Made by a program: the position numbers and the translations under genes. Under the pieces are notes generated by a model. It was not told the origin of the DNA and ran no database searches. It worked only from the letters and a program-made list of their open reading frames with translations. A stretch of 64,000 nt of DNA from Streptomyces drozdowiczii (GTDB lineage Bacteria; Actinomycetota; Actinomycetes; Streptomycetales; Streptomycetaceae), in NCBI RefSeq assembly GCF_026167665.1, contig NZ_CP098740.1, positions 6,324,001-6,388,000 on the forward strand, in the 5' to 3' direction. Every line of letters starts with the position of its first letter. Within the stretch, counting starts at the first letter, position 1. Below are positions 17,901 to 27,479 of the stretch, piece after piece.

Positions 17901-20900
17901 GGCGGCGACAGCATCACCGCGATCACCGTCAGCAGCCGGCTGCGCGCCCTCGGCCTCGGCCTGCGCCCCAAGGACCTGCTGGCCCGCCGCACCTTCGCCG
18001 CCCTCGCCGCCTCCGCCGAACAGCTGGACGGCGCGGCCGGCCCGGCGGACGAGCCGGTCGGCCCGGTCCCCGCCCCGCCCATCGTGCGCGCCCTGCTCGA
18101 CCCGCACCCGGACATCGACACGGTCGCCGGATACGCCCAGTGGACCGCCCTGTACGTGGACGCGCTCAGCCTCGACGCGCTGACCAGGGGAGTGCAGGCC
18201 CTCCTCGACCACCACGACGCGCTGCGGCTGCGGGTGGCCGGCGAGCCGGAGATCCTGCCCCGGGGCACGGTCCGGGCCGCCGTCGAAGAGGTCACCGGCG
18301 AAGAGGTCACTGGCGAAGAGGTGACCGCCCTGGCAACACGCTTGGCCGGTGCACTCGACCCGCGTACCGGCGACCTGGTCCGCGCCGCCCTCCTCCGCAC
18401 GGGCGACGGCGCACCGGACCGGCTCGTCCTCGTCGTGCACCACCTCGCCATGGACGGCGTCTCCTGGCGCGTCCTCCTGCCCGACCTGCACACCGCCTGC
18501 TCCGGCGGCGCCCTCGAACCCGTCACCACCTCCTGGCGCCGCCACGCCCAGGCCCTCGCCGAACAGGGCCGGACCGGCGCCCGGCGCGGTGAACTCGCCC
18601 ACTGGCGTTCCGCCTCGGACTCCGCGTCCCGGCTCGGCGCCCGCCCCCTGGACCCCTCGCGCGACACCGTGTCCACCGCGCACCGCTCGGTCACGACCGC
18701 CTCGCCCGAGGCCACCGAGGCCCTGCTCACCACGCTGCCCGCCGCCTACCGGGCCGGCGTGGACGAGGTCCTGCTCGCCGCGCTCGTCCTCGCCCTGCGC
18801 GGCTGGGGCCTGCGCGACGACTCCGTCACCGTGACCATGGAGGGCCACGGCCGCGAACACCTCGACCTGGCCCGCACGGTGGGCTGGTTCACCAGCGAAT
18901 ACCCCGTCCGGGTGCCCGCCTCCGACGACGTCCGCACCACGCTGCGCGCCGCCAAGGAGGCCCGCCGCGCCGTCCCCGACAACGGCATCGGCTACGGGGT
19001 GCTGCGCCACCTCGACCCGGAGACGGCCCCGGAGCTGGGCGCGACACCGCCCCCGGACGTGCTGCTCAACTACCTCGGCAGGTTCGCCCCGCCGGCCGCC
19101 GAGGGCTGGCGGCTCCCCGAGCACGACGCGTTCTCGGTGACCGAGCCCGACGCCAAGGCCCTCGAACAGGTGCTGGCCCTCAACTGCTTCGTCCACGAGG
19201 GCGACGCGCCCCGGCTCGCCGTCGAGTGGACCGCCGCCGGGGAGGTCCTGGGCCCCGACGCCCTGGCCGCCCTCCAGGACTGCTGGGCCGCCGCGCTCGA
19301 CGCGCTGGCCGCGCACGCCCTGCACACCACGGGCGGGCTCACCCCCTCCGACCTGCCGCTGGTGGCCCTCGACCAGGAGGCGATCGACGCCCTGGAGCGC
19401 GCCGGCCGGGTCAGCGACGTGCTGCCCGCCACCCCGCTCCAGCTCGGCCTGTCCTTCCACACCATGGTCCGCGAGGACACGGACACCGACGTCTACGTCG
19501 TCCAGGCCGTCACCACCCTGTCCGGTGAACTGGACCCGGACCGGATGGCCCGCGCCGCCCATGAGCTGCTGCGCCGCCACCCCGCGCTCCGCGTCCACCT
19601 GGGCACCGTCGGGGACGACGTCGTGCAGGTCATCCCGGCCGACGTCGCCCTGGACTGGCGGCAGGACGACGACTTCGCCGAAGCGGCCCGCGCCGACCTG
19701 GCCCGCCCCTTCGACCCGGCGCGCCCGCCGCTCATCCGCTTCCTGCTCTCCCGGGTGGGGCCCGCCGAGCACAAGCTCGTCATCACCAACCACCACGCCC
19801 TGCTCGACGGCTGGTCGATGCCCATCGTCGGCCGCACGCTCCTCGCGATCTACGCGGAACTCGGCGGCGGCCCCGCCGCACCCGTCTCCCCGCCGCTGTC
19901 CGAGTACTTCCACTGGCTGGCGGGCCGGGACCAGGAGGCGTCCGTCGCCGCCTGGCGCGAAGCCCTGGCCGGTGTGGACGACGCGACCCGGCTGGCCCCG
20001 GCGAGCACCGGGAACGCCGTGGAGCGGCCGGGGCGGGAGACCGTCGAGCTGGGCCGCGAGTTCAGCGACCGGCTGCGCGCCTTCGCCCGCGAGCGGGGCA
20101 TCACCCTGACCACGGTCCTCCAGACGGCGTGGGGCCTGCTCCTCGGCAGGCTGACCGGCCGCCGCGACGTCGTGTTCGGCTGCCCGGTCTCCGGTCGGCC
20201 CGCCGAGGTGGACGGCGTCGAATCGATGATCGGCCAGCTCGGCACCACCGTCCCGGTCCGCGTCCGGTACACCCCGGACCGCACGGCCACGGACGTCATG
20301 GCCCAGGTGCACGCGGAGAGCGTCGCCCTCGCCGAGCACCACCACGTCGGACTGCCCGGCATCCAGCGGGCCGTGGGCATCGGCGAACTCTTCGACACCA
20401 TGCTCGTCATGGAGAACTTCCCGCTCTCCAGCCGCACCCGCACCCCGCTCGCCCCCGGGCTCGACCTCACCGGCGTCGACATCACCGACGCCACGCACTA
20501 CGCCCTCACCGTCATCGTGATCCCGGGCGACGAGATCACCGTCGGCCTCGGCTACCAGCCCGGCGCTTTCGACGCGGACACCGTGCGCGACTACGGCCGC
20601 TGGCTGCGCAACCTGCTCCACGAGATCACCGAGGACCCGGACCGGGCCGCCGTCGCGCTGCCCGCCCTCGACGACGACGAGCGCGCCCGCATGCTGCGTA
20701 CGGGCACCGAGATCGTCGCCGCCAAGGAACGCGGCCACTGGCTGGACGAGTTCGCCGCCTGGGTCCGGCGCAAGCCCGCCGGCGAGGCGCTGGTCTGCCG
20801 CGACCGCAGCCTCTCGTACGAGGAACTCGACCGGCGGGCCAACTGCCTCGCGCACGCGCTCATCGCGCACGGCGTCCGGCCCCAGGACCCCGTCGCGGTC

Positions 20901-23900
20901 CTCATCGGCCGGGACATCGAGATGACCGTCGCCCTCTTCGGCGTCGCCAAGGCGGGCGCGGTGTACGTGCCGATGGACGCGGCCTACCCGCGCGAACGGC
21001 TCGCGTACATGTTCGACGACATCTCGCCGGCGGCCGTGGTGACGACCGGCGCCGAACTGCCCGTCGACCGCGAGATCCCCGTCCTGCGCCTGGACGACCC
21101 GGCCACCCTCGCCTCCGTACCGGACACCGACCCGGCCGGGGCCCGCGCCCGGCTCACCGACGACGCACTCGCGTACGTCATCTACACCTCGGGCACCACC
21201 GGCCGCCCCAAGGGCGTCGGCGTCACCCACCGGGGCGTGCCCGACCTGATCGCCCTCCAGGAGGAGGTCGTCGGCGTCACCGAGCACGACCGCTATCTGC
21301 ACTTCGCGTCGACCAGCTTCGACGTGGCGTTCTGGCAGACGATGGTGCCGCTGCTGTCCGGCGGTACGTCCGTCATCGCGCCCGAGGAGGTGCGCGTGCC
21401 CGGCGACGAACTCCTCGACTACATCGCGGAGCACCGGGTCACCGGCGTGAACCTGCTGCCGTCGTTCCTCGCCGCGATGCCCGACGACCGCACCGTCGAC
21501 CCCGACGTCTTCTTCGTCGTCGGCGCCGAACGGCTCGACCCGGAGCTGGCCCACCGCTGGGGCCGGGACCGCCGGGCGCTGTTCAACGCCTACGGGCCGA
21601 CCGAAGTCACCATCAACTCCACCACCTGGCACTACGACCCGGACGACGAGGGGCCGCTGCCCATCGGCCGCCCCGACCCGAACGTCCGCGCCTATGTGCT
21701 CGACGGCGGACTCCAGCCCGTCGGCGTCGGCGTCACCGGAGAGCTGTACCTCGGCGGCCCGAGCGTCGCCCGCGGCTACCTCGGCCGCCCCGGGCTGACC
21801 TCCGGCGCCTTCGTCGCCGACCCGTACGGGCCGCCCGGCACCCGCATGTACCGCACCGGCGACCTGGTGCGGTGGCGCCACGACGGGCAGCTGGTCTTCC
21901 TCGGCCGCGCCGACCACCAGATCAAGGTGCGCGGCTTCCGCGTCGAGCTGGGCGAGATCGAGACCGCGCTCACCGGGCACCCCGACGTCCGCGCCAGCGC
22001 CGTCGTGATGCGCGAGGGCCGGCTCGTCGGCTACGTCATCCCGACCGACGGCGCCGACCTGGACACCGCCGAGGTGCGCGCGTACCTCGCCGAGCGGCTG
22101 CCCGACCACATGGTGCCGACCGCGCTCGTCCCGCTGGACCGGCTGCCGCTGAGCCCCAGCGGCAAGCTCGACGCCTCGGCGCTGCCCGCCCCCGCCACCG
22201 TCTCCGCCGCCCGGCGCGAACCGGCCACCGAGGCGGAGGCACTGCTGCTCGCCGTGTTCCGGGACGTCCTGGGCCGCGACGACATCGGCCCCGACGACAA
22301 CTTCTTCGACGTCGGCGGCGACAGCATCGTCTCCCTCCAGCTGGTCTCCCGGGTCCGCCGCCAGGGCCTCGGACTGAGCCCGAAGGACGTGTTCGACGGC
22401 GAGACCGTGGCCGGAATCGCCGCCCGGGCCCGCGCCCTGGACGGCGAGGCCGCCCCGGCCGTCGGGGACGCCCCGCTGACCCCGGTCATGCGCGACCTGC
22501 TGCACCGCGCGGGGAAGGCCGCCGACGGCTTCTGCCAGTGGGTGGAGGTCTGCGTCCCGGCCGGCGGCGACGAGAAGACCTGGCAGGCCGTGCTCGACGC
22601 CCTCCTCGCCCGCCACGACGTGCTGCGCGCCCGCCTCGGCGAGGACGTCCTGCACATCCCGCCGGCCGGTGACCTGACCGGCGCCGACGTCCTGATCCGC
22701 GTCCCGGCGAACGGCGACCCGCGCGCCGCCGCCGACGCCGCGACCGCCGCCGCACGCGCGGCCATGGACCCGCGCACCGGCCCGATGCTGCGCGCGGTCT
22801 GGGTGGACGCCGGGCCGGACCGCCCCGGCCGGCTCGTCCTGATCGCCCACCACCTGGTGGCCGACGGTGTCTCCTGGCGCATCCTCCTGGACGACCTCAG
22901 GCACGCCCACGACGGGGGAGAGCTGACCCGGCACGGGCAGTCCTTCCTCGGCTGGGCCCGCACCCTGCGCGAGGCCGACCGGCGCGCCGAACTCCCGCAC
23001 TGGCGGCGGATGACGGCGACCGCGCCCCTCGCGCAGCCGCTCGACCCCGCCCGGGACACCGTGGGCACGGCCTCGCACCACGAGATCCGGCTCGACGCGG
23101 ACACCACCCGCGCCCTGGTCACCACCCTGCCCGCCGCCCACCGCACCACCCCGGACGCCGTCCTCCTGACGGCGCTGGCCCAGGCGGTACGCGACTGGCG
23201 CGGCGTCCCCGAACTGCTGGTCGCCCTGGAGAGCCACGGCCGGCCGCGCGAGGTCGACCTCTCCCAGACCGTCGGCTGGTTCACCGCGATCCACCCCGTC
23301 CGGCTCGACGCCTCCGACGACGTGCGGGCGGTCCGGGACCGGCTGCGCGCCCAGGGCGACGGCCTCGCCCCCGGCATCCTCACCACGGCGGGGCTGCTCG
23401 ACCCGGTCCGTCCGGAGGTCGCCTGGAACTACCTCGGCCAGTACCCCGGCGCCCCGGAGACCGAGACGCCCTGGCAGCCCGCCCCGGACGCCGACCCGCT
23501 CGGCTCCGACGCCTCCGGCCCGATGCCCCTGCCGTACAGCCTCATGGTCAACGCGCTGGTGCGCGACGACGCGCTCGGGGTGCGGATCACCTGGCCGGAG
23601 GCGCTGTTCACCGGCGCCGAGGTCGAGGAGCTCGCGGAACACCTGAGGGCCGCGCTGCTGCGGGTCGCCGCCGCGCCGGAGACCGCCGCGCTCGGGGACC
23701 GGCCGGTCGCCGCCGTACAGCCGCTGAGCCCGTTGCAGGAGGTGATGCTGCGGCACTCGCGCACCGAGCGCCCCGACCCGTACACCGTGCAGTCGGTGTT
23801 CTCGCTCGCGGGCCCGCTCGACACCGAGGCGCTGCGCGGGGCCGGTGACGACCTGCTGGCCCGGCACCCCAACCTGGGCGCGGTGTTCCCCGCCTCGCTC

Positions 23901-24932
23901 GCGGTCATTCCGGAGGCGCCCCGGCCCGAATTCCGGGTCACCGACGCCCCGGCCGACGAGGTGCTGGCCGCCGACCTGGCCGAACCCTTCGACCTCGCGC
24001 GCGGCCCGCTCTACCGGATCACCGTGATCCGGCTCGGACCCGAGCGCGCCGACCTCGTCCTGACCAGCCATCACGCCCTGTCCGACGGCTGGTCCGCCCC
24101 GCGCATCCTCGGCGAGCTGTTCGCCCTGTACACCGCGCGCACCGAGAACCGCGCGCACAGGCTGCCCGACCCCGTCCCGTTCGCGGACTACCTCGACTGG
24201 TGCGCGGAGCACGAGCCGGACCTCGACGCCTGGGCGGCCGAGCTGGACGGGCTGCCCGAGGGCGATTACCTCGGCGGCGACGCGAGCGGCCCGGCCTGGC
24301 AGGAGCCCGAGGTCATCACGTTCGACGCGGCGCTCGTGGCCGGGCTCACCCGGCTCGCCGCGCGGCGCGGGCTGACCCCGAACACCCTGGTGCAGGGCGC
24401 CTGGTCGGTGCTGCTGGCCCGGCGCTCCGGGCGGCGGGACGTCTGCTTCGGCGCCATGGTGTCGAGCCGGCCCCCGGCGCTGGAGGGCGTGGAGGAGATC
24501 ATCGGCCTGCTCGCCAACACCGTGCCGGTACGGGCCCGGCTCACCGGCACCCTGGCCGCCGCGCTCACCGACCTCCAGGGCCGCCAGCGCGACCTGGTCG
24601 AGCACCACCACGCGGCCCTGTCCGACCTGGAACGGCTCACCGGCCGGCGCAGGCTCTTCGACAGCATGGTGGTCTTCGAGAACTACCCGGTCGACCCGGA
24701 CCGCCTGCGGGAACCCGCGCCCGGACTCACCGTGCTCGCCACGCGCTTCCGGGAGTCCACCCACCACCCCGCCACGCTGACCGTCATGCCGGACGGCGAC
24801 GGCTGGACCGGTGTGCTCGCCCACCGGGCCGGCACCGACACCGAAGGACTCGCCGGCCGACTGGTGGAGCTGCTGCGGAACATGGAGCAGCACCTGGACG
24901 CCGATGTGAGCGCCCTCCTGGAGGACCGATGA
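14949..24932 (+). CDS. NRPS with modules C-A-T-E-C-A-T-E-C, predicted aryl-capped siderophore synthetase
   Basis: 3327 residues, TTG start with AAGGAGAG just upstream. Domains: C1 about 10-455 (HHLVFDG, EntF-like, at the N-terminus and so able to accept aryl-ArCP); A1 465-945; T1 (LGGDS, Ser about 988); E1 1020-1470 (HHLAMDGVSW); C2 1488-1925 (HHALLDG); A2 1930-2410; T2 (VGGDS, Ser about 2459); E2 2490-2910 (HHLVADGVSW); C3 2920-3320 (HHALSDG). A1 specificity residues read DSEDLGMVDK, of the D-x-E-D/N type seen for Orn/Arg/Lys; A2 reads DVWNFVAINK, which I cannot assign. Both residues would be D. The protein ends in a C domain with no A-T or thioesterase, so it must hand over to a partner starting with A-T, as CchH does. 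Confidence 0.93.
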   Translation: MTTASVSQDGLLPLTGAQLGIWNAQRIEPDSPYYVVGDVIEISGEGPVDTDALAQAVRATTEEAESLRLRVHETPDGPRQAVGAEPVALPPLVDVSAEADPAAAAQALVDAERARLAEACRGMTDRPLYSRTVIKLSDREVWYTQLGHHLVFDGYTAAQLARRTAAHYTALVRGTEPPRSTFGAFAALVAEDTAYRASDRAAEDRAYWVERFTPLPDVDAHDGPDTDGAPARTLTARAELSADETAALRAFADAEGVAWGEALIACYAAFLHRMLGRTDVVFALPLMCRTGSVALRTPAMAVNVLPMRVTVRGDDRLGDLSRRVTTAMREMRDHQRYRGEDLPRDLGVPGAGALLHGRGINLKAFDLTLDFAGAAGVMRNVAGGPPEDMGLSVLPTRDGGLLLGFEVDARAKDQAAVDSLMTGLRALLTGLVEGRPVARIALTADTGAQLAEWSPPALPGTPLDVPTAFDAMAAAGPGNTALVCGAERLTAAQLASRVHRVARALRARGVGAEDVVALALPRSADAVVALLAVLDAGAAFLPLDAAHPPERLRELIADTRPVLVLTDGTVDGLPWKALLDEAADLSGAPLTTAELSRPRHPEHLAYVIHTSGSTGRPKGVLGRSGGLAALLHHQRSTVVAEAERTTGRRLRAAHTYSFAFDSAFEHLVWLLCGHELHVYDADTARDADALLAAYARDGIDVIDTTPSMAAPLIDAGLLDLPPALLLLGGEATPAALWRRVAASGIAARNMYGPTEATVDATTARIDGGDPVIGHPLAGTRVYVLDNALQPVPPGTAGELYLAGPHLARGYLGRPGATSERFVADPFGAPGDRMYRTGDRARWVPGRGLEYGGRGDGQVKIRGHRVETGEVEEALAALPGVTAAAARVLSSRLVGYIVSASLTGDEARARLAERLPEHMVPAAVVVLGSLPVTPNGKLDRAALPAPALPGGGREPSTARERLLCTVLADALDVERVGVDDDFFALGGDSITAITVSSRLRALGLGLRPKDLLARRTFAALAASAEQLDGAAGPADEPVGPVPAPPIVRALLDPHPDIDTVAGYAQWTALYVDALSLDALTRGVQALLDHHDALRLRVAGEPEILPRGTVRAAVEEVTGEEVTGEEVTALATRLAGALDPRTGDLVRAALLRTGDGAPDRLVLVVHHLAMDGVSWRVLLPDLHTACSGGALEPVTTSWRRHAQALAEQGRTGARRGELAHWRSASDSASRLGARPLDPSRDTVSTAHRSVTTASPEATEALLTTLPAAYRAGVDEVLLAALVLALRGWGLRDDSVTVTMEGHGREHLDLARTVGWFTSEYPVRVPASDDVRTTLRAAKEARRAVPDNGIGYGVLRHLDPETAPELGATPPPDVLLNYLGRFAPPAAEGWRLPEHDAFSVTEPDAKALEQVLALNCFVHEGDAPRLAVEWTAAGEVLGPDALAALQDCWAAALDALAAHALHTTGGLTPSDLPLVALDQEAIDALERAGRVSDVLPATPLQLGLSFHTMVREDTDTDVYVVQAVTTLSGELDPDRMARAAHELLRRHPALRVHLGTVGDDVVQVIPADVALDWRQDDDFAEAARADLARPFDPARPPLIRFLLSRVGPAEHKLVITNHHALLDGWSMPIVGRTLLAIYAELGGGPAAPVSPPLSEYFHWLAGRDQEASVAAWREALAGVDDATRLAPASTGNAVERPGRETVELGREFSDRLRAFARERGITLTTVLQTAWGLLLGRLTGRRDVVFGCPVSGRPAEVDGVESMIGQLGTTVPVRVRYTPDRTATDVMAQVHAESVALAEHHHVGLPGIQRAVGIGELFDTMLVMENFPLSSRTRTPLAPGLDLTGVDITDATHYALTVIVIPGDEITVGLGYQPGAFDADTVRDYGRWLRNLLHEITEDPDRAAVALPALDDDERARMLRTGTEIVAAKERGHWLDEFAAWVRRKPAGEALVCRDRSLSYEELDRRANCLAHALIAHGVRPQDPVAVLIGRDIEMTVALFGVAKAGAVYVPMDAAYPRERLAYMFDDISPAAVVTTGAELPVDREIPVLRLDDPATLASVPDTDPAGARARLTDDALAYVIYTSGTTGRPKGVGVTHRGVPDLIALQEEVVGVTEHDRYLHFASTSFDVAFWQTMVPLLSGGTSVIAPEEVRVPGDELLDYIAEHRVTGVNLLPSFLAAMPDDRTVDPDVFFVVGAERLDPELAHRWGRDRRALFNAYGPTEVTINSTTWHYDPDDEGPLPIGRPDPNVRAYVLDGGLQPVGVGVTGELYLGGPSVARGYLGRPGLTSGAFVADPYGPPGTRMYRTGDLVRWRHDGQLVFLGRADHQIKVRGFRVELGEIETALTGHPDVRASAVVMREGRLVGYVIPTDGADLDTAEVRAYLAERLPDHMVPTALVPLDRLPLSPSGKLDASALPAPATVSAARREPATEAEALLLAVFRDVLGRDDIGPDDNFFDVGGDSIVSLQLVSRVRRQGLGLSPKDVFDGETVAGIAARARALDGEAAPAVGDAPLTPVMRDLLHRAGKAADGFCQWVEVCVPAGGDEKTWQAVLDALLARHDVLRARLGEDVLHIPPAGDLTGADVLIRVPANGDPRAAADAATAAARAAMDPRTGPMLRAVWVDAGPDRPGRLVLIAHHLVADGVSWRILLDDLRHAHDGGELTRHGQSFLGWARTLREADRRAELPHWRRMTATAPLAQPLDPARDTVGTASHHEIRLDADTTRALVTTLPAAHRTTPDAVLLTALAQAVRDWRGVPELLVALESHGRPREVDLSQTVGWFTAIHPVRLDASDDVRAVRDRLRAQGDGLAPGILTTAGLLDPVRPEVAWNYLGQYPGAPETETPWQPAPDADPLGSDASGPMPLPYSLMVNALVRDDALGVRITWPEALFTGAEVEELAEHLRAALLRVAAAPETAALGDRPVAAVQPLSPLQEVMLRHSRTERPDPYTVQSVFSLAGPLDTEALRGAGDDLLARHPNLGAVFPASLAVIPEAPRPEFRVTDAPADEVLAADLAEPFDLARGPLYRITVIRLGPERADLVLTSHHALSDGWSAPRILGELFALYTARTENRAHRLPDPVPFADYLDWCAEHEPDLDAWAAELDGLPEGDYLGGDASGPAWQEPEVITFDAALVAGLTRLAARRGLTPNTLVQGAWSVLLARRSGRRDVCFGAMVSSRPPALEGVEEIIGLLANTVPVRARLTGTLAAALTDLQGRQRDLVEHHHAALSDLERLTGRRRLFDSMVVFENYPVDPDRLREPAPGLTVLATRFRESTHHPATLTVMPDGDGWTGVLAHRAGTDTEGLAGRLVELLRNMEQHLDADVSALLEDR
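18285..18329 (+). repeat. Three in-frame 15-bp tandem repeats in E1 domain
   Basis: Three near-identical 15-bp units encode EEVTG-EEVTG-EEVTA in the N-terminal part of the first epimerization domain, in a variable surface stretch before the HHxxxDG motif. The units are in frame and should only vary a loop length. Confidence 0.8.
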
Positions 24933-26329
24933 CCGAGGCACCCGCCCCGCCCGCCGAGCGCGTGGACCGGGAACTGCTGCGGATCGCGTTCATCCTGGTC
25001 CTCGGCACGTTCATGGCCACGCTCGACGCCACCATCGTCAGCGTCGGACTCGACCGGCTCACCGAGGAGTTCGACGCGTCGGTCGCAGAGATCCAGTGGG
25101 TCTCCAGCGCGTACCTGCTCGCCGTCGTCGCCGCCGTCCCCGCGTCCGGCTGGCTGGCCGGCCGGTTCGGCGGCCGGCGGGTCTGGCTCGCGGCCATCGG
25201 CGTCTTCCTGCTCGGCTCGGTGCTGTGCGCCTCGGCCTGGTCGGCGAGCAGCCTCATCGTGTTCCGCGTGGTCCAGGGGCTCGGCGGCGGCCTGCTCCCC
25301 GCGACCGGGCAGGCGCTGCTCGCCCGGGTCGCGGGCCCCGGCCGCACCGGCAAGGTGATCAGCATCGTCGCCGTGGTCCCGCTGCTCTCCCCGGTGTTCG
25401 GGCCGCTCGCCGGGGGCTCCGTGCTCGCCGTCGCGCCGTGGCCCTGGCTGTTCCTGGTCAACCTGCCGATCGGCGCGGCGGCGGTCCTGCTGGCCCGCCG
25501 CTACGTGCCCGTGGTGGACCCGGCCCCGCAGCGGACCGCGTTCGACCTGCGCGGGGCGCTGCTGCTCTCGCCGGGGCTCGCGGTGCTGGTGTACGGGCTG
25601 ACCGAGGTCGCCCACGACCGCGCCGTCCCGGCCGCGATCGGCGTGGTGGCCGGGGTGGTGATGCTGGCCGCGTTCACCGTGCACGGGCTGCGCACCCGGT
25701 CCACGCCGCTGGTGGACCCCCGGCTGTTCGCCCGGCCGCCCTTCGGGGCCGCCGCGCTGGCGCTGGTGGTGCTCGGGGCCTCGGTGTTCGGCACGACGTT
25801 CCTGCTGCCGCTGTACTTCCAGTCGGGGCGGGGGATGTCGGCCTGGGAGGCGGGGCTGCTGCTCGCTCCCCAGGGGCTGGGCGCGGCGGCCGGTTCGGTG
25901 CTCGTCAACCGGACCATCAGCAAGGTCGCGCCGAGGACCCTGGTGGTGGCCGGCATCGTGCTGATCGTCGCGGGGACCGCCCCGTTCACCTTGCTGGGGC
26001 ACGGGGTCCCGGACGCGGTGGTCGTCTCGGCGCTGGTGGTGCGGGGCTTCGGGATGTCGATGGTCGGCGCGCCCGTGATGAACATCGTGTACAGCCGGAT
26101 CGAGCCGGAGCAGCTGCCCCGGGCGGCCGGCGCGCTCAACCTCCTCAATACCGTGGGCGGTTCGGTCGGCACGGCCGCGGTGGCGGTGATCCTGGAGAAC
26201 CGGCTCGCCGCCACGGGCGCGGACGTCCCCGCGGCCTTCGGTGCCACCTTCTGGTGGGTGCTCGGCTTCTGCCTGTTCGCAGCGGCCGCCGCGACGCGGC
26301 TGCCCCGTACGCAGCCCCGGAAGGGGTGA
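24929..26329 (+). CDS. DHA2 family MFS exporter, probable siderophore efflux
   Basis: 466 residues with about 14 membrane helices. MATLDATIVSVGLDRL in helix 1, GWLAGRFGGRRVW in loop 2-3, FRVVQGLGGGLLP in helix 4 and LSPVFGPLAGG in helix 5 mark a proton-driven exporter. ATG start overlaps the NRPS stop (ATGA), so it is translated with the NRPS. Export of the finished siderophore or an intermediate is inferred from this coupling. It is a different paralogue from the pump at 2406. A bidirectional terminator follows. Confidence 0.88.
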   Translation: MTEAPAPPAERVDRELLRIAFILVLGTFMATLDATIVSVGLDRLTEEFDASVAEIQWVSSAYLLAVVAAVPASGWLAGRFGGRRVWLAAIGVFLLGSVLCASAWSASSLIVFRVVQGLGGGLLPATGQALLARVAGPGRTGKVISIVAVVPLLSPVFGPLAGGSVLAVAPWPWLFLVNLPIGAAAVLLARRYVPVVDPAPQRTAFDLRGALLLSPGLAVLVYGLTEVAHDRAVPAAIGVVAGVVMLAAFTVHGLRTRSTPLVDPRLFARPPFGAAALALVVLGASVFGTTFLLPLYFQSGRGMSAWEAGLLLAPQGLGAAAGSVLVNRTISKVAPRTLVVAGIVLIVAGTAPFTLLGHGVPDAVVVSALVVRGFGMSMVGAPVMNIVYSRIEPEQLPRAAGALNLLNTVGGSVGTAAVAVILENRLAATGADVPAAFGATFWWVLGFCLFAAAAATRLPRTQPRKG

Positions 26330-26338
26330 CCGGCAGGA

Positions 26339-26383
26339 CATATGGGTGTGCCCCCGGCCCGAGGGCCGGGGCACACCCATATG
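26339..26383. terminator. Bidirectional terminator between MFS exporter and cchA
   Basis: A 21-22-bp inverted repeat (CATATGGGTGTGCC... mirrored) separates two convergent genes. The arms are identical except that the left arm has five C and the right arm four G at the same point, leaving a 1-nt bulge. This may itself be a homopolymer miscount. Confidence 0.85.
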
Positions 26384-26388
26384 CGGGA

Positions 26389-27336
26389 TCAGGGGCGGCT
26401 GGTCAGGTAGCCGCCCATGGAGGTGAAGTACTCCGTCGCGGGCAGCTCGCGGCCGTCCTCGGTGCGGACCCGGGTGACGGCCAGGCCGTGGTTGCGGCCG
26501 GTGCGGGCGTCGGCGCCGGCGACGATGACCACGCCTTCGCCCTCGCGGTAGAAGATCCGGCCGGGCGTTCCGCCGTAACGGCCCTCGGAGACCACACTGG
26601 CCAGGATCTCGAGCCGCTTGCCCCGGTGGAAGGTGAAGGCGCTGGGGTACGGGGCCGACTGGGCGCGCACCAGGCGCTCCAGGTCCTCGGCCGGCCAGTT
26701 CCAGTCGATCCGGATGTCCTCCTCGGCGCGCTTGTGGAAGAAGGTGGCCTGCGAGCGGTCCTGCGGGGTGAACTCCGTCTGCCCGTCCGCGATCAGGGCC
26801 AGCGCCTTGGTGGTGACGGGGGCGATGAGGTCGACGGTCTTGTGGAAGAGGTCGGTGGTGGTGTCCCTCGGGCCGACCGGGACGGACTCCTGCCGGACGA
26901 TGTCGCCGGCGTCCAGCTCGTCGTTCATCATGTGCGCGGTGACGCCCACCTCGGTCTCGCCGTTGATGAGGGCCCAGATGAGCGGCGAGAAGCCCGCGTA
27001 CTTCGGCAGCAGCGAGTCGTGCACGTTCAGGGTGCCCCGGCGGGGGAGGGCGAAGATGCGCGGCGGGATCCACGTACGCCAGTTGTTGGCCACGATGACA
27101 TCGGGGTCGGCCGCCTGCAGCCGCTCGTACAGCTCGTCGTCGTCCGGGCGGTTGCGGATCAGGACCGGGACGCCGTGCTCCTCGGCGAGATCGGCGACGG
27201 AGTCGCTCCAGATCTTCTCGTAGGCGTGCTCGCTCCTGGGGTGGGTGACGACCAGCACCACGTCGTGCTCGGAGTCCAGGAGGGCTTGCAGGGTGCGGTG
27301 GCCCCAGGTCTGGTAACCGAACATGACGACCCGCAT
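26389..27336 (-). CDS. cchA: N5-hydroxyornithine formyltransferase, coelichelin CchA type
   Basis: 315 residues, methionyl-tRNA-formyltransferase fold. The catalytic region NVHDSLLPKYAGFSPLIWAL (about residues 105-124) has the Asn-His-Ser triad context and SLLP loop for 10-formyl-THF. The C-terminal OB-like part is shortened, as in siderophore formyltransferases. It should formylate N5-hydroxyornithine to fhOrn, the substrate of the first CchH module. The ATG at 27336 is set by AGGAGG 7 nt upstream. It is divergent from the ornithine hydroxylase gene, with an iron box for each direction. Confidence 0.93.
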   Translation of the reverse strand: MRVVMFGYQTWGHRTLQALLDSEHDVVLVVTHPRSEHAYEKIWSDSVADLAEEHGVPVLIRNRPDDDELYERLQAADPDVIVANNWRTWIPPRIFALPRRGTLNVHDSLLPKYAGFSPLIWALINGETEVGVTAHMMNDELDAGDIVRQESVPVGPRDTTTDLFHKTVDLIAPVTTKALALIADGQTEFTPQDRSQATFFHKRAEEDIRIDWNWPAEDLERLVRAQSAPYPSAFTFHRGKRLEILASVVSEGRYGGTPGRIFYREGEGVVIVAGADARTGRNHGLAVTRVRTEDGRELPATEYFTSMGGYLTSRP

Positions 27337-27373
27337 GGGGTTCCTCCTCGACGTAGAAACAAAGACAGGTAAG

Positions 27374-27392
27374 TAAAGCAAGGCTTACCTTA
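27374..27392. promoter_or_regulatory. Iron box (cchA promoter)
   Basis: TAAAGCAAGGCTTACCTTA fits the DmdR box with a weaker left half. It lies 38 bp from the cchA start, where it would cover the promoter. Confidence 0.75.
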
Positions 27393-27479
27393 TCTTGCAA
27401 CGGAGGTGCGGAGTGCCCCAGTTGGGGTGGCCCTGTGCCGGGGGTGTCCGAATCGCACCTATCGACAAGCGTTGACGGA

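Noticed and set aside
14859..24941. A 3360-codon open frame on the minus strand opposite the first NRPS, and similar long antisense frames opposite cchH
   Set aside because: These are shadows caused by the GC-rich third positions of the real gene; their translations are low-complexity Gly/Arg/Val/Glu strings with no domains.
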